This document shows, one piece after another, positions 1 through 7,709 of a stretch of 11,005 nt of DNA (position 1 is the first letter of the stretch; each line of letters begins with the position of its first letter). The stretch spans positions 1 to 11,005 of the forward strand of contig NIUZ01000077.1 of the NCBI GenBank assembly GCA_002254285.1, in the 5' to 3' direction. The notes beneath the pieces are model-generated. The model was not told the DNA's origin, did not search any database, and saw nothing but the letters and a program-made list of their open reading frames with translations. This stretch comes from Bacteroidetes bacterium 4572_112 (GTDB taxonomy: Bacteria; Bacteroidota; Bacteroidia; Bacteroidales; UBA1556). A program made the translations under genes and the position numbers.

Positions 1-338
1 AATTCGAAAGACATTATTGGACTGGTACAGTATATACTACCAACCGCAGAGTTTGGGAGCATGACGAAAAATTTAAGGACTATCTTAGAGCGACTAGAGC
101 TATGGGTATTGATATGGAAACAGCTACAATATTTACTGTAGGTTTTTCTAATCAAATTCCTACTGGCGCATTATTACTTGTTTCGGATCAACCGATGGTA
201 GCCTCTGGAGTTAAAACAGAGAAAAGTGATAAAATAGTGACTTCTAAATATGTACTCGATCATATAAAGATTGGTATTGATGCAATGGAAAAGCTTATTG
301 AGAGTAAGAAAAAAGTAAAGCACCTTTTATTTACATAA
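1..338 (+). CDS. amn: AMP nucleosidase, C-terminal part (5' truncated by window edge)
   Basis: The reading frame is open from the left edge (first full codon at base 3) to the TAA at 336-338, giving about 111 residues of a protein usually near 250-260 in Bacteroidota. AMP nucleosidase hydrolyses AMP to adenine and ribose 5-phosphate in the cytoplasm and belongs to the nucleoside phosphorylase fold. The visible sequence has the family landmarks: YWTGTVYTTNRRVWEHD near the start, MGIDMETATIF (the Met-Glu pair that contacts the ribose in this fold) and GALLLVSDQPM. It ends with the usual VKHLLF tail. The ATG at 102 is internal (MGIDMET), not a start, because homology continues upstream of it. 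The stop is only 10 bases before holA, so the two genes are probably co-transcribed. Identification is by recall of the family and is firm. Confidence 0.9.
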   Translation, partial: FERHYWTGTVYTTNRRVWEHDEKFKDYLRATRAMGIDMETATIFTVGFSNQIPTGALLLVSDQPMVASGVKTEKSDKIVTSKYVLDHIKIGIDAMEKLIESKKKVKHLLFT

Positions 339-348
339 TTAAAGAGTG

Positions 349-1350
349 ATGAATTACGACGAAATACTTAAATCCATTAAAAATAGAGTGTTTGCACCAA
401 TATATTTTCTGCATGGTGAAGAACCCTTTTTTATTGATAAGATTTGTGACGCTTTAGATAATACTGTGTTGAATGAGGGAGAAAAAGACTTCAACCAAAC
501 TATTGTATATGGCAAGGATATAAAGGTAAGTACTATTATTACGATGGCTAAGAGATTTCCTATGATGGCTAGCCATCAAGTAATTTTAGTAAGGGAGGCT
601 CAACAACTTGAACAGTTAGAACTGCTTGATTCTTATATAGATAACCCACAAAAGTCAACAATATTAGTATTTTGCCATAAGTATAAAAAACTAGATGGAA
701 GAAAAGGTTTTGCTAAAAAACTTAAGAAAAATCATATCGTATTTGAATCTAAAAAGCTTTACGATAATCAAGTAGAGCCATGGATATCAAACTATATTCG
801 AGCTCAAGATTTTTCTATCTCTCCTACTGCTACTTTCTTACTTGCTGAGTATCTTGGAAATGATTTATCGAGAATTACAAACGAAGTACAGAAATTACTA
901 ATTGGTGCCGAAAAAGGTAAAACTATTACCGAGGACGAAATTCAAGAGAAGATAGGTATTTCAAAAGATTTTAATGTTTTTGAATTACAAAAATCGTTGG
1001 GACGTAAGGACGTATTAAAGTCAAATCAGATTATTAATTATTTTGCTTCTGACCCTAAGAATCATCCAATTGTAATGGTAATTCCTATTTTATACAGCTA
1101 TTTTACAAACCTAGGAATAATAAACACCTTACAAGATAAATCCCCTCGTTCAATAGCATCAGCATTGGGCATTAATCCATATTTTGTTAATGATTTGTCC
1201 TCTGCAGCACGTAATTATTCGTATGCAAAATTGGTAAGGATAATTGGTTACTTACGCGAATACGATGCTAAAGCAAAAGGGGTTAACAGTACAGGAAGTA
1301 CTAGTAACGAAGACCTGCTTAAAGAGCTAATTTACAAAATATTACATTAA
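349..1350 (+). CDS. holA: DNA polymerase III subunit delta (clamp-loader wrench subunit)
   Basis: This 333-residue protein matches the usual length of HolA (about 330-345). Delta opens the beta sliding clamp as part of the clamp-loader complex during replication. The N-terminal AAA+-like domain shows PIYFLHGEEPFFIDKICDAL (residues 18-36) and the VILVREAQQL strand-helix (78-87). The middle has the TFLLAEYLGNDLSRITNEVQKL helices typical of delta, followed by an all-helical collar domain ending in LLKELIYKIL. A GTG at 346 lies directly before the ATG at 349. I chose the ATG because family N-termini begin close to YDEILKSIKN, and an AAAGAG lies just upstream. It follows amn by 10 bases and precedes the acyltransferase by 18 bases, suggesting one operon. 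No lesion is visible. Confidence 0.93.
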   Translation: MNYDEILKSIKNRVFAPIYFLHGEEPFFIDKICDALDNTVLNEGEKDFNQTIVYGKDIKVSTIITMAKRFPMMASHQVILVREAQQLEQLELLDSYIDNPQKSTILVFCHKYKKLDGRKGFAKKLKKNHIVFESKKLYDNQVEPWISNYIRAQDFSISPTATFLLAEYLGNDLSRITNEVQKLLIGAEKGKTITEDEIQEKIGISKDFNVFELQKSLGRKDVLKSNQIINYFASDPKNHPIVMVIPILYSYFTNLGIINTLQDKSPRSIASALGINPYFVNDLSSAARNYSYAKLVRIIGYLREYDAKAKGVNSTGSTSNEDLLKELIYKILH

Positions 1351-1368
1351 TTTGTAAAATACTAACTT

Positions 1369-2259
1369 ATGAAAAATAAAAAGCTTCACGGAGCAGTAGC
1401 ATATATTTGGATGCCATTTATTTATGGGTTTTCATTATTGCCGCATTGGATAATGTATGGCATTTCAGATTTCGTATACTTTATAATATATAAGGTAATA
1501 GGTTATAGGAAGAAAGTTGTTTTCGAAAATCTTAAAAATAGCTTTCCTGAGAAAACAGATGAAGAAATTCACGAATTGCAAAAAAAATTCTTTCACCACC
1601 TTGTGGATGTAATGCTTGAGACAGTAAAGGAATTTACAATCAGCAAAAAAAGTATTAAAAAACGCTTTAAATATACCAATCCTGAGGTTTTTCAGGAGCA
1701 TTACGATAATGGAAAAAGCGTGATGATGATGATGGGGCATTACGGAAATTGGGAATACGGAGTTACTACATCACTATGGGTACCTCAAGAATGTTGGGCC
1801 GTTTATGGCAAGATAGAAAACCCCGTAATGGATAAATACCTTGTGCGCACTCGTGAGCGATTTGGCTTCACCTTATACCCTATGGAAAAAACTTATGATG
1901 TAATGCTTAATCATACTCAAGGCGATAAGCTGTATATGTTTATGGCTGACCAAAGTCCACATCATGCAAAAATTAAACATTGGATTCCGTTCCTTAATCA
2001 AGAAACTGGTGTGCATATTGGTGCCGAAAAACTTTCTAAGATGCTAGACCTTGCTGTAGTTTTTATTGATATACAAAGAGTTAAGCGTGGTTATTATGAA
2101 ATAACAGCACGTACATTATTTGATAATCCTAAAGAAACTGCTGAGCACGAGATTACTAATAAGTATTTTGAAGTATTGGAAGAAGTAATACGCAAAAAGC
2201 CCGAGAATTGGCTTTGGTCGCATAAGCGATGGAAGTATAAACGAGGAGTAAAATATTAA
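1369..2259 (+). CDS. LpxL/HtrB-type lysophospholipid (lipid A late) acyltransferase family protein
   Basis: A 296-residue protein of the lipid A biosynthesis acyltransferase family, whose members transfer an acyl chain to lipid A precursors or related lysolipids on the inner face of the inner membrane. The family HX4E/D active-site motif is at residues 124-129 (HYGNWE), inside a hydrophobic stretch MMMMGHYGNWEYG. ADQSP (193-197) and the C-terminal WLWSHKRWK (281-289) are the other conserved blocks. Residues about 10-45 are hydrophobic and probably anchor the protein to the membrane. Bacteroidota carry several paralogues, so the exact acyl acceptor cannot be decided from sequence, and I therefore give no symbol. 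It lies 18 bases after holA, apparently at the end of that operon. A 115-base spacer follows before ugd. Confidence 0.88.
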   Translation: MKNKKLHGAVAYIWMPFIYGFSLLPHWIMYGISDFVYFIIYKVIGYRKKVVFENLKNSFPEKTDEEIHELQKKFFHHLVDVMLETVKEFTISKKSIKKRFKYTNPEVFQEHYDNGKSVMMMMGHYGNWEYGVTTSLWVPQECWAVYGKIENPVMDKYLVRTRERFGFTLYPMEKTYDVMLNHTQGDKLYMFMADQSPHHAKIKHWIPFLNQETGVHIGAEKLSKMLDLAVVFIDIQRVKRGYYEITARTLFDNPKETAEHEITNKYFEVLEEVIRKKPENWLWSHKRWKYKRGVKY

Positions 2260-2273
2260 TAATATTGATTTTT

Positions 2274-2304
2274 TACCATTATTTTACTTTATATATTAAT
2301 GGTA
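2274..2304 (+). terminator. Weak hairpin after the acyltransferase gene
   Basis: TACCATTA (2274-2281) and TAATGGTA (2297-2304) are perfect 8-base inverted arms around a 15-base AT-rich loop, starting 15 bases after the acyltransferase stop. There is no good U-run on the 3' side, so termination is uncertain. It could equally be chance pairing in a very AT-rich spacer. The rest of the 2260-2374 spacer is AT-rich. Its best promoter-like string is TATATTCG at 2332-2339, one mismatch from the Bacteroidota -7 element TAnnTTTG, but no TTG sits at the right distance. Confidence 0.25.
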
Positions 2305-2374
2305 TAATATAGTATTGATAAATAAATAACATATATTCGCAAGCTGAATTATAAAGATTAAAAATATATATAAT

Positions 2375-3557
2375 ATGAAGATAACAGTTGTAGGAACAGG
2401 ATACGTTGGACTAGTTACAGGAACATGCCTTGCAGAGGTAGGAATTGATGTAACTTGCGTAGATATTGACGTAAAAAAAATTGAAAATCTTAATAAAGGA
2501 ATTATTCCAATTTGGGAACCAGGTTTGGAGCCAATGGTAAAAAGAAATTTTGAAGCAGGACGTTTACATTTTTCAACTAATCTATCGGAAGTATTAGCTG
2601 GTTCAAAGGTTGTATTTGGTGCTGTAGGAACTCCTCCTGACGAGGATGGCTCTGCTGACCTTAAATATGTACTTGAAGTTGCTCGCGAGGTGGGACGTCA
2701 TATGACAGAGCACTTAGTAATGGTAACAAAAAGCACTGTACCTGTGGGAACTGCAGAAAAAGTTCGTACTGCTTTACAAGGAGAGCTTGATAAGCGTGGC
2801 TCTGACCTTAAGTTTGATATTGCATCAAATCCAGAGTTTCTTAAAGAAGGTGATGCTGTAAGTGATTTCCTTAAGCCTGACAGAATTGTTGTTGGTGTGG
2901 AGTCACAAAAAGCTGAAGATATAATATCTAAACTTTATAAGCCATTTACCCTTAATGGTCACCCAGTAAGGCTCTGATACCAGAATTGGTCATAAATTTA
3001 TTTATCCTGGTATTGGATACGGTGGAAGCTGTTTCCCTAAGGATGTAAAAGCACTTATAAAAACTGCTGACGATCATGGCTATTCAATGCGTATTCTTAA
3101 AGCTGTAGAGGATGTAAATGAGTCTCAGAAATCGCGTTTATTCTATAAAGCTATGCAATACTTCGGTAGCGACTTAAAAGGCAAAACTATTGCTCTTTGG
3201 GGACTATCTTTTAAGCCTAAGACTGACGATATGCGTGAGGCACCAGCTCTTATCCTTATCGATAAACTAATTGAGCAAGGCGCTAAAGTTAAAGCTTACG
3301 ACCCAGTAGCTATGGAAGAGAGCGAAAGGCGTATTGGTAATAAAATTGAGTACTGTGAAGATAAATACGGTGCGCTAGTTGATGCTGATGCTCTTATGCT
3401 TGTTACAGAATGGCCTGAGTTTAGAATTTCTGATTTCGAGGTAATGAAGAAACTTCTTAAAACAAATGTAATATTTGATGGTCGTAACTTATTCGAAAGA
3501 GAAGATGTAGAAAAAGCAGGATTTGACTATTTCAATATAGGAACAGAGAAGAAATAA
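2375..3557 (+). pseudogene. ugd: UDP-glucose 6-dehydrogenase with internal frameshifting deletion
   Basis: UGDH oxidises UDP-glucose to UDP-glucuronate with two NAD+, supplying nucleotide sugars for polysaccharide or capsule. The 5' part (2375-2968, 198 residues) has the NAD-binding GTGYVG (residues 7-12), VGTPPDEDGSADL, the KSTVPVGT block and NPEFLKEGDAV. The frame then breaks: reading straight on gives R-L-stop at 2977. Coding resumes at 2970 in a different frame with GSDTRIGHKFIYPG, the active-site Cys motif GGSCFPKD (Cys codon 3030-3032) and the C-terminal UDP-binding domain, ending at TAA 3555-3557. The two parts total 393 residues against about 437-440 normally. From recalled homologues, about 47 residues (some 140 bp) are missing. 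That block normally holds the TKYAAN-type helix with the conserved catalytic Lys and Asn, so no frameshift alone could restore activity. Both halves are otherwise undegraded, so this is either a very recent deletion or an assembly error. A strong terminator follows. Confidence 0.88.
2968..2970 (+). other. Deletion junction inside ugd
   Basis: The left segment ends in-frame at GTA (Val, 2966-2968). The right segment begins in-frame at GGC (Gly, 2970-2972). The single A at 2969 can belong to either side, so the missing DNA has length 3n-1. Local sequence across the join is CACCCAGTA-A-GGCTCTGATACC. The frame moves from positions congruent to 2 (mod 3) to positions congruent to 0. Confidence 0.85.
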
Positions 3558-3577
3558 ACAAACCTCTAAAACATAGA

Positions 3578-3608
3578 AAAGCCCGTATATCTTTGATATA
3601 CGGGCTTT
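3578..3608. terminator. Bidirectional intrinsic terminator between convergent ugd and FKBP gene
   Basis: AAAGCCCGTATATC (3578-3591) pairs perfectly over 14 bases with GATATACGGGCTTT (3595-3608) around a TTT loop. The plus-strand transcript runs on into ATTTTTATTT. The hairpin sits 20 bases after the ugd stop and 21 bases before the stop of the convergent minus-strand gene, so it can serve both. Confidence 0.9.
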
Positions 3609-3629
3609 ATTTTTATTTAAAATAACTTA

Positions 3630-4817
3630 TTATAAAGTTACTTTAACGTCTTTTTTGCTTAGCAAATCCACATCAAATATTAAATCTGATTTTGCTGGAA
3701 TAACAGGCTCTCTTCCACTCTCACCATAAGCCAACTTATAAGGAATTATAAATCTAACTTGCTCTCCTACTCTCATTTCAAGCATTCCATAATCTAATCC
3801 TTTTATAACTTTGCCTGCAGCAACCTCAAAAGTAAGGCTATCCTTACGGTCATAGCTAGCATCAAATACACCACCATCGAGGAATTTTCCAACATAAGCA
3901 ATACTTACTACATCATGAGGCTTTACTTTTTTGCCGTCAGTTTTTTTACCAACAATATATTTAACTCCATTGTCCATAAGCACTGTATCCTTACCTTCTA
4001 AATCAAATTTAGGATAGTTAATACTTTCTAGATTTACCAACTCCACATCAAAAATTAAATCAGACTTTGGAGGAATAGGCATACGTCCTTTTTCACCATA
4101 AGCAAGAGGATAAGGAATATAAAGGCGGCGCTTCTCACCTACTTTCATACCAACAATTCCTTTGTCCCAGCCAATGATTACACGGTGGCGGCCAAGAATT
4201 ACCTCAAATGGTTTTTCTCCATTATCGTATGATGAGTCAAACTTTTTCCAATCAGTAAAATATCCCGAATATTGCATCTGAACTCTATCCCCTGTTTTTG
4301 CAGCTTCACCTTCGCCTTTTTCTACTATTACATACGAAAGACTATCATCTAAATAAATTCTCTTTTTTCCTTCTACATTCCAAGGTTTGATCGGCTTTTT
4401 AATATCTACAACCTTAACAACAAATCTTAAAGTCGAATTTGCAGGTATTTTACCAACAGCTCGTTCGCCATATGCTATATTAGCAGGTATTACAAATAAA
4501 GCAGAATCACCTTTATGCAAATAAGTTAGACCCTCGTCCCAGCCTTTAATAACTTTGCCTACTCCTACTTGAAATTTTAGTGGTTGATTTCTATCATAAG
4601 ATGAATCAAAAATGGTACTATCCTCCAATGAGCCTACATAATGCACATAAATAACATCACCACTATCAACTTTCAATGCTTTGGGATTCTGCTCATAAAT
4701 GGTGTATTTCAATCCACTTTCCGACACATACTCATGATTTTTTTTTAAGCCATCCGACTTCAATAACGAACATGAAGCCAACACTATTAATAATCCAAAT
4801 GCAATTAATTTATTCAT
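3630..4817 (-). CDS. Triple-domain FKBP-type peptidyl-prolyl isomerase lipoprotein (downstream copy)
   Basis: Likely a periplasm-facing, lipid-anchored cis-trans prolyl isomerase and folding factor. With the start at 4817 it has 395 residues. The leader MNKLIAFGLLIVLASC gives a clean lipobox LASC with the acylated Cys at residue 16, so I prefer this ATG to the in-frame one 24 bases upstream at 4841. Three FKBP domains follow at about 33-140, 158-264 and 284-388, each with a FD(S/A)SYD strand, a VI(K/I)G(W/L)D block and an IP..(I/L)AYGE loop. Domains 1 and 2 keep the pocket Trp (GWDEG, GWDKG), while domain 3 has GLDYG, so its pocket floor is altered. The gene lies downstream of a similar paralogue, separated by a terminator hairpin. 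No clear TAnnTTTG promoter is visible in between, so it may depend on read-through. Enzyme family is sure; client proteins are unknown. Confidence 0.88.
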   Translation of the reverse strand: MNKLIAFGLLIVLASCSLLKSDGLKKNHEYVSESGLKYTIYEQNPKALKVDSGDVIYVHYVGSLEDSTIFDSSYDRNQPLKFQVGVGKVIKGWDEGLTYLHKGDSALFVIPANIAYGERAVGKIPANSTLRFVVKVVDIKKPIKPWNVEGKKRIYLDDSLSYVIVEKGEGEAAKTGDRVQMQYSGYFTDWKKFDSSYDNGEKPFEVILGRHRVIIGWDKGIVGMKVGEKRRLYIPYPLAYGEKGRMPIPPKSDLIFDVELVNLESINYPKFDLEGKDTVLMDNGVKYIVGKKTDGKKVKPHDVVSIAYVGKFLDGGVFDASYDRKDSLTFEVAAGKVIKGLDYGMLEMRVGEQVRFIIPYKLAYGESGREPVIPAKSDLIFDVDLLSKKDVKVTL

Positions 4818-4843
4818 AATACTATTTTTTAGTTTTAACAAAA

Positions 4844-4883
4844 AATCCCAAGAAGTGCTATAATAATAGTATTTCTTGGGATT
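4844..4883 (-). terminator. Intrinsic terminator between the two FKBP lipoprotein genes
   Basis: AATCCCAAGAA (4844-4854) and TTCTTGGGATT (4873-4883) form an 11-base perfect stem. It extends inward by six more pairs, two of them G-U in RNA, to a TAATAA loop. On the minus strand the stem is followed by a T-run (complement of 4841-4845), so it should stop transcription coming from the upstream FKBP gene. It would leave the downstream gene with partial read-through or its own promoter. Confidence 0.8.
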
Positions 4884-4906
4884 AAATATATCATTTTTTG
4901 ATTTTT

Positions 4907-6223
4907 TTACTCAGCAACATCAATAAGCTCCACTTCAAATACTAATGTAGCACTTGGAGGAATTGGGCCAGAACCACGAGGTCCGTATGCTAAATCCGAT
5001 GGAATAATTAATTTAGCTCTTCCACCAACTTTCATCATAGCTATACCTTCGTCCCAACCAGCTATTACTTCACGTTGACCAAGAGTAAACTCAAATGGCA
5101 CACCTTTATCCAAAGATGAGTCAAATTTTGTTCCGTCCAATAAAGTACCAGTATAATGTACTTTTACTTTTTTACCAGCAACAGCTTGTGCACCACTACC
5201 TTCAATTATTTGAACGTAATATAAACCACTAGCTGTTGGCTTTGCTGTTATTTTATTATCTCTTAAATAGTTTTTAGTCTCTGCAACACTTTTTGCCTGA
5301 GCACTTTTCATTTCTTTAGCTTGAGCTTTTTCTATCTGCTCTTTTGTACTTACTTTAACAAGTTCTACTTCAAAAACTAATGTTGAATATGGAGCAACAC
5401 CTGCTTGAGCCATTCCTTGAGAACCCCAAGCTAAGTTGAATGGAACAATGATAGTAGACTTATCGCCTTCTTTCATTTGTACAAGACCTGTTTCAAAACC
5501 AATTCCCAACTGACCCGATCCTACTTCATAATCAAAAGCTTCACCATTGGTATTTATGAATTCTCTATCAGCACCTATTACTTTTGCTTTTACAATTATT
5601 TTAGCGAAGGTACCAGCTTTAGCCATTTTACCTTTACCACTTTTATTCTTATTAAAGTAAATACCACTTGGGTCTTGCTTAATAGATAATTTATGTTCAG
5701 CAATATAACCTTCAATTAATGAAAGCTCATTAGCAGCCATTTCTTTACCTTTATCCATGCGCTCTTTATCCAATTGCGCTTGAGTTTTGATTTCAACAAC
5801 CTTAATATCTAAGTAAAAATATGAATTGCTATCAAGGAACTCTGGACGTGGCGCACCAACAGTTTTCATAAAAAATGAATCTGAATTAATCATAAATGTA
5901 GCACTATCACCAGGGCTCATCATTGATAAGGCTGTAAAAACATCACCTTTATATGTTGACTCCATCAATGGTAAATTAAATGGCATACCTTGTGGCGTTG
6001 TATTAAATATAGTGTCATCAGTACGGTAATCCATATAAGTAGAAATTAAATCACCCATTTGAGCCTTTAATGTATCTCCACTTTTAACATGAAACTTATA
6101 ATAAAGTCCATCTTCTGTTTTAGTATATCCTGGAAATTGTTCGTTGTTATTATTGCATGAAGTCATAAAAAATGCTCCAGCAACTAATGCTAATAATACT
6201 TTTGAATAATTCTTAATGTTCAT
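4907..6223 (-). CDS. Triple-domain FKBP-type peptidyl-prolyl isomerase lipoprotein (upstream copy)
   Basis: A 438-residue predicted lipoprotein: N-terminal Lys residues, the hydrophobic stretch VLLALVAGAFFMTSC, and the acylated Cys at residue 23 followed by an Asn-rich linker. I chose the ATG at 6223 because it gives a normal signal peptide and because the promoter elements at 6257-6286 would overlap an upstream start at 6259. Three FKBP-like units follow. Unit 1 (about 38-146) is strongly degenerate and lacks the FDSS, GWDEG and LAYG motifs. Unit 2 (about 185-292) is intermediate, with GFETG and LAWG. Unit 3 (about 331-436) is canonical, with TKFDSSLDKG, VIAGWDEG (386-393) and IPSDLAYG (407-414). 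Lys/Glu/Ala-rich helical linkers (about 147-180 and 293-325) separate the units, as in Mip/FkpA-like isomerases. Catalysis probably resides in unit 3; the others may bind clients or mediate dimerisation (inference). It has its own promoter and is followed by a terminator. Confidence 0.88.
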   Translation of the reverse strand: MNIKNYSKVLLALVAGAFFMTSCNNNNEQFPGYTKTEDGLYYKFHVKSGDTLKAQMGDLISTYMDYRTDDTIFNTTPQGMPFNLPLMESTYKGDVFTALSMMSPGDSATFMINSDSFFMKTVGAPRPEFLDSNSYFYLDIKVVEIKTQAQLDKERMDKGKEMAANELSLIEGYIAEHKLSIKQDPSGIYFNKNKSGKGKMAKAGTFAKIIVKAKVIGADREFINTNGEAFDYEVGSGQLGIGFETGLVQMKEGDKSTIIVPFNLAWGSQGMAQAGVAPYSTLVFEVELVKVSTKEQIEKAQAKEMKSAQAKSVAETKNYLRDNKITAKPTASGLYYVQIIEGSGAQAVAGKKVKVHYTGTLLDGTKFDSSLDKGVPFEFTLGQREVIAGWDEGIAMMKVGGRAKLIIPSDLAYGPRGSGPIPPSATLVFEVELIDVAE

Positions 6224-6256
6224 TATTACTGTTTTATGGTTAATATTTTCAGTTGC

Positions 6257-6286
6257 CAAACTTACTATTTATTATCATTGAATCAA
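6257..6286 (-). promoter_or_regulatory. Bacteroidota-type promoter for the upstream FKBP lipoprotein gene
   Basis: Read on the minus strand, TTG (6286-6284) is followed after exactly 19 bases by TAAGTTTG (6264-6257). This matches the Bacteroidota housekeeping pattern TTG-N17-23-TAnnTTTG. The implied start of transcription lies about 25-30 bases before the ATG at 6223. An imperfect dyad, TTATCaTTG-AAT-CAAcGATAA (6272-6292), overlaps the TTG element and could be an operator or a weak terminator end for murD2; this part is speculative. Confidence 0.7.
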
Positions 6287-6338
6287 CGATAAGTATTAAG
6301 TTTATTGACTAAAAAATGTTAATAAATTCATTTTAATC

Positions 6339-7709
6339 CTATTCCTTTATTGCTTCAATTAATGCTTTATATTTTTCTCCTCTTTCTTCAAAATTCTTAA
6401 ACATATCATAGCTAGAAGCTGCTGGTGACAATAATACCGACATCCCTTTGGTGGTAAGTTCCAATGCTTTAAGTATCACATTATCAAAACTCTTCACCTT
6501 AAGCATAACACCTTTATAATCTGTTTCCGTCAATAATTTCTTAATAATATCGCCTACTTCACCTACTAATAACAGATTCAAAGGCTTTATATTATACAAA
6601 TAATTGATTAGCATACTATAATCAATACCTCTATCAAATCCACCTAATATTAATGTATCTACATCATCAACACTTTCCATAGCCTTTATACATGCTTGTG
6701 GGATTGTTGCTATGGAATCATTATAGAATTTCACTCCTTGTTTTTCACCAACAAACTCTAATCTATGCTCCAAACCACCAAAATCATAAGCGGCCTTTAA
6801 GCTATTATCATAATCAACACCTAGAGATTTACCTGCAAGCAATACTGCCATTAGGTTATTAATATTATGATTACCCAATAGTTTGAACTCATTCCTATTA
6901 AATCCTATTGCAATATCTTCGTTTATTCTAAACAAGCCTTCATCATAAGACATATCAGCTTGTGAATTAAGACTATAACTTATTCCTTTTGAAATAAATT
7001 CCTTATTTACTATATCCTGCATCAATTGTTTTTCATTATTGCAATAAATAAAAAAATCATTAGCATTTTGATATTTTAGAATATTCCATTTTGCATTTCG
7101 ATAGTCTTCATACGAATTATAATGATCGAGATGTTCTTGATATAAGTTCAGCAGAATAGAAATATGCGGTGAGTTATGAACAAACTCAAGCTGATGCGAC
7201 GAAAGCTCATACACAATAACTGTATTATCCTTAATCTTATGCGCTACATCCAATGCCGGAATTCCGATATTGCCAATAAGCATAGCATCCTTATTCAATT
7301 TATCCAAAACAAACTTAAGCATGCTTACAGTGGTACTTTTTCCTTTGGTACCAGTAACGCCAATTGTTTGATTAGAAAATAAATGTAAAAACAGGTCTGT
7401 TTGAGAGCTTATATGTTGATTATCAGGAATTATATAATTTTTAAAACTAATTCCAGGACTTTTAAATAGTAGTCCATAGTTTTTTATTTCTTCAATAAAA
7501 TCTTCACCTAGTTCAAAGCTAATATTATCATCACACTTCAATAAACCATGCTCACTAATTGCTTCATTAACATCAGCTATACATATATTTAATTGAGGAA
7601 AATAGCTTCTTAGAAATTTATAGGTAGATTGTCCTTCGCGGCCAAAACCAACAATAGCAACAGATTTTACTCCAATAAAATCCTTCAGATGTAATAGAAT
7701 ATTACTCAT
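6339..7709 (-). CDS. murD2: MurD-family ligase, probably MurD2 (UDP-MurNAc-L-Ala:L-glutamate ligase)
   Basis: A 456-residue Mur ligase of the MurD type. It has an N-terminal Rossmann-like domain (VAIVGFGREGQST, 18-29), the ATP-binding P-loop GVTGTKGKST (117-126), ELSSHQLE (168-175), NLYQEHLDHY (188-197) and a Lys in AKWNILKY (207) at the usual carbamoyl-Lys region. The C-terminal domain shows HRLEF (315-319) and LSPAASSYDMFKNFEERG (427-444). Ordinary MurD has DSKATN in the C-terminal domain; here it is DSIATI (331-336), with the Lys and Asn replaced. The gene overlaps the end of murL by 8 bases (ATGAGTAA), so translation is probably coupled. In Xanthomonas, MurD2 next to MurL adds L-Glu instead of D-Glu to UDP-MurNAc-L-Ala. 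The pairing here is the main reason for choosing that function over standard MurD, and substrate preference is inferred. It lies outside any visible dcw division/cell-wall cluster. Confidence 0.82.
   Translation of the reverse strand: MSNILLHLKDFIGVKSVAIVGFGREGQSTYKFLRSYFPQLNICIADVNEAISEHGLLKCDDNISFELGEDFIEEIKNYGLLFKSPGISFKNYIIPDNQHISSQTDLFLHLFSNQTIGVTGTKGKSTTVSMLKFVLDKLNKDAMLIGNIGIPALDVAHKIKDNTVIVYELSSHQLEFVHNSPHISILLNLYQEHLDHYNSYEDYRNAKWNILKYQNANDFFIYCNNEKQLMQDIVNKEFISKGISYSLNSQADMSYDEGLFRINEDIAIGFNRNEFKLLGNHNINNLMAVLLAGKSLGVDYDNSLKAAYDFGGLEHRLEFVGEKQGVKFYNDSIATIPQACIKAMESVDDVDTLILGGFDRGIDYSMLINYLYNIKPLNLLLVGEVGDIIKKLLTETDYKGVMLKVKSFDNVILKALELTTKGMSVLLSPAASSYDMFKNFEERGEKYKALIEAIKE

Noticed and set aside
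102..338. A separate small 78-residue gene at the left edge
   Set aside because: The frame stays open to the window edge and the upstream residues match AMP nucleosidase, so the ATG at 102 is internal.
1465..1740. 91-residue minus-strand frame with a His run
   Set aside because: It is antisense to the acyltransferase gene; the His run is just the complement of the repeated ATG codons at 1722-1733.
2375..3557. Programmed ribosomal frameshift or stop read-through joining the two ugd halves
   Set aside because: There is no missing-base-only slip: by family comparison about 47 residues of core fold are absent, so any frame change would still give a defective protein. No slippery heptamer or downstream pseudoknot is evident.
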